A stretch of 64,000 nt of DNA from Prochilodus magdalenae. Taxonomy: Eukaryota > Chordata > Actinopteri > Characiformes > Prochilodontidae. Of the stretch, positions 63,436 through 64,000 are shown one piece after another. The notes under the pieces are model-generated. The model saw only the letters and a list, made by a program, of their open reading frames with translations. It was not told the DNA's origin and did no database searches. Position 1 is the first letter of the stretch. Each line of letters begins with the position of its first letter. Both the position numbers and the translations under genes were made by a program. Location of the stretch: positions 1,416,121 through 1,480,120 of the forward strand of contig JAMWET010002920.1 of the NCBI GenBank assembly GCA_024036415.1, in the 5' to 3' direction.

Positions 63436-64000
63436 ATTACATTACATTAAACTGTCTGTAGATGAGGCTAATCTAATCAAAAAACAATAAAAAACAATGC
63501 TGTGAGATCATAAGAAAAGGAGAACCCCTAGTCTGGTTTATTCAGCATTGAAGCCTCAGTCCCCAGAAAAGGTGGATGTTTTTAGTCTTCTTGGCCAAAA
63601 ATCATAATGCTTCCATCGGCTGTCCATACTTCCTGTGTACACACTTTTTATGCACTCTGGGTTTTATCCATTTGATGGTCAGCAAACCTTTGTGTGTATT
63701 AAGCTAAATTCTAGCTGGTTATCAAGCAGTGGGACAATGCTTACCTACCAGGAGGTGAACTATAAAAACAAAACCTCTTTTGCATTCATACATACATAAA
63801 GGAAACATGCAAATCCACCAGTGGTTTCCATCAACTACACTTATGTGCAAATTCTTGAGGATGAGGTTGACATGCTTGTGACGTGCAGCGAGGGTCGAAA
63901 GTCATTCTGGAATTCGTGGATATTCGTGGAAAGATTCAAACCTTTAACCTCGTGGAGCAGGTTTTGACAGCTGTCATGTCAGTGTACGTTGCTGAGGCCA
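63436..64000. other. No gene recognised
   Basis: AT-rich DNA up to the end of the window, with no recognisable gene, repeat family or exon. Confidence 0.5.

Overview
This window looks like nuclear DNA from a vertebrate, most likely a teleost fish. It has almost no protein-coding capacity, many (GT)n, (CT)n and (AT)n microsatellites, and degraded Tc1/mariner, hAT-like, tRNA-SINE and LTR remnants of the kinds common in fish genomes. The fish placement is inferred from repeat types; no species marker was found. There are no bacterial-type operons, CRISPR arrays, rRNA genes or intact tRNA genes.

Layout. From 1 to about 34.5 kb the DNA is intergenic and repeat-rich. It holds a minus-strand Tc1 transposase remnant (about 1.85-2.5 kb) and two Tc1/mariner-type end fragments (16.7 and 17.5 kb). 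A transposon-rich block runs from 21.3 to 30.4 kb, with an unnamed repeat family in three partial copies, a probable minus-strand solo LTR and three tRNA-derived SINEs. A roughly ten-unit, 83-bp minisatellite lies at 32.8-33.6 kb. From 34.6 to 35.5 kb the sequence becomes CpG-rich, with an inverted CCAAT box and GC boxes, and it contains an ATG-free stretch that ends in a strong splice donor. I read this as the promoter and untranslated first exon of a plus-strand gene.

The gene appears to continue after a 16.8-kb intron. A 111-bp candidate exon at 51,743-51,853 has a good polypyrimidine/AG acceptor and a GT donor. If it is joined to exon 1, the first ATG in the fully open frame is at 51,842 (M-S-I-E, then intron). 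Two short upstream ORFs precede it, and the second ends in a 4-base ATGA overlap with that ATG. The rest of the gene would lie beyond the window or in small exons I could not recognise. I do not identify the gene.

The intron and the downstream region (51.9-64 kb) carry a hAT-like element with recognisable target-site duplications (47.7-48.3 kb), a Tc1 element with a broken transposase gene (54.7-55.6 kb), a 370-bp (CT)n tract, several (GT)n tracts and two notable palindromes. Several GC-balanced, repeat-free stretches could be regulatory elements, but this is a guess without a conservation alignment. I see no clear undescribed system. The points most worth checking are the ATGA-overlapping uORF, the minisatellite, the unnamed repeat family and the hairpin near 63.4 kb.
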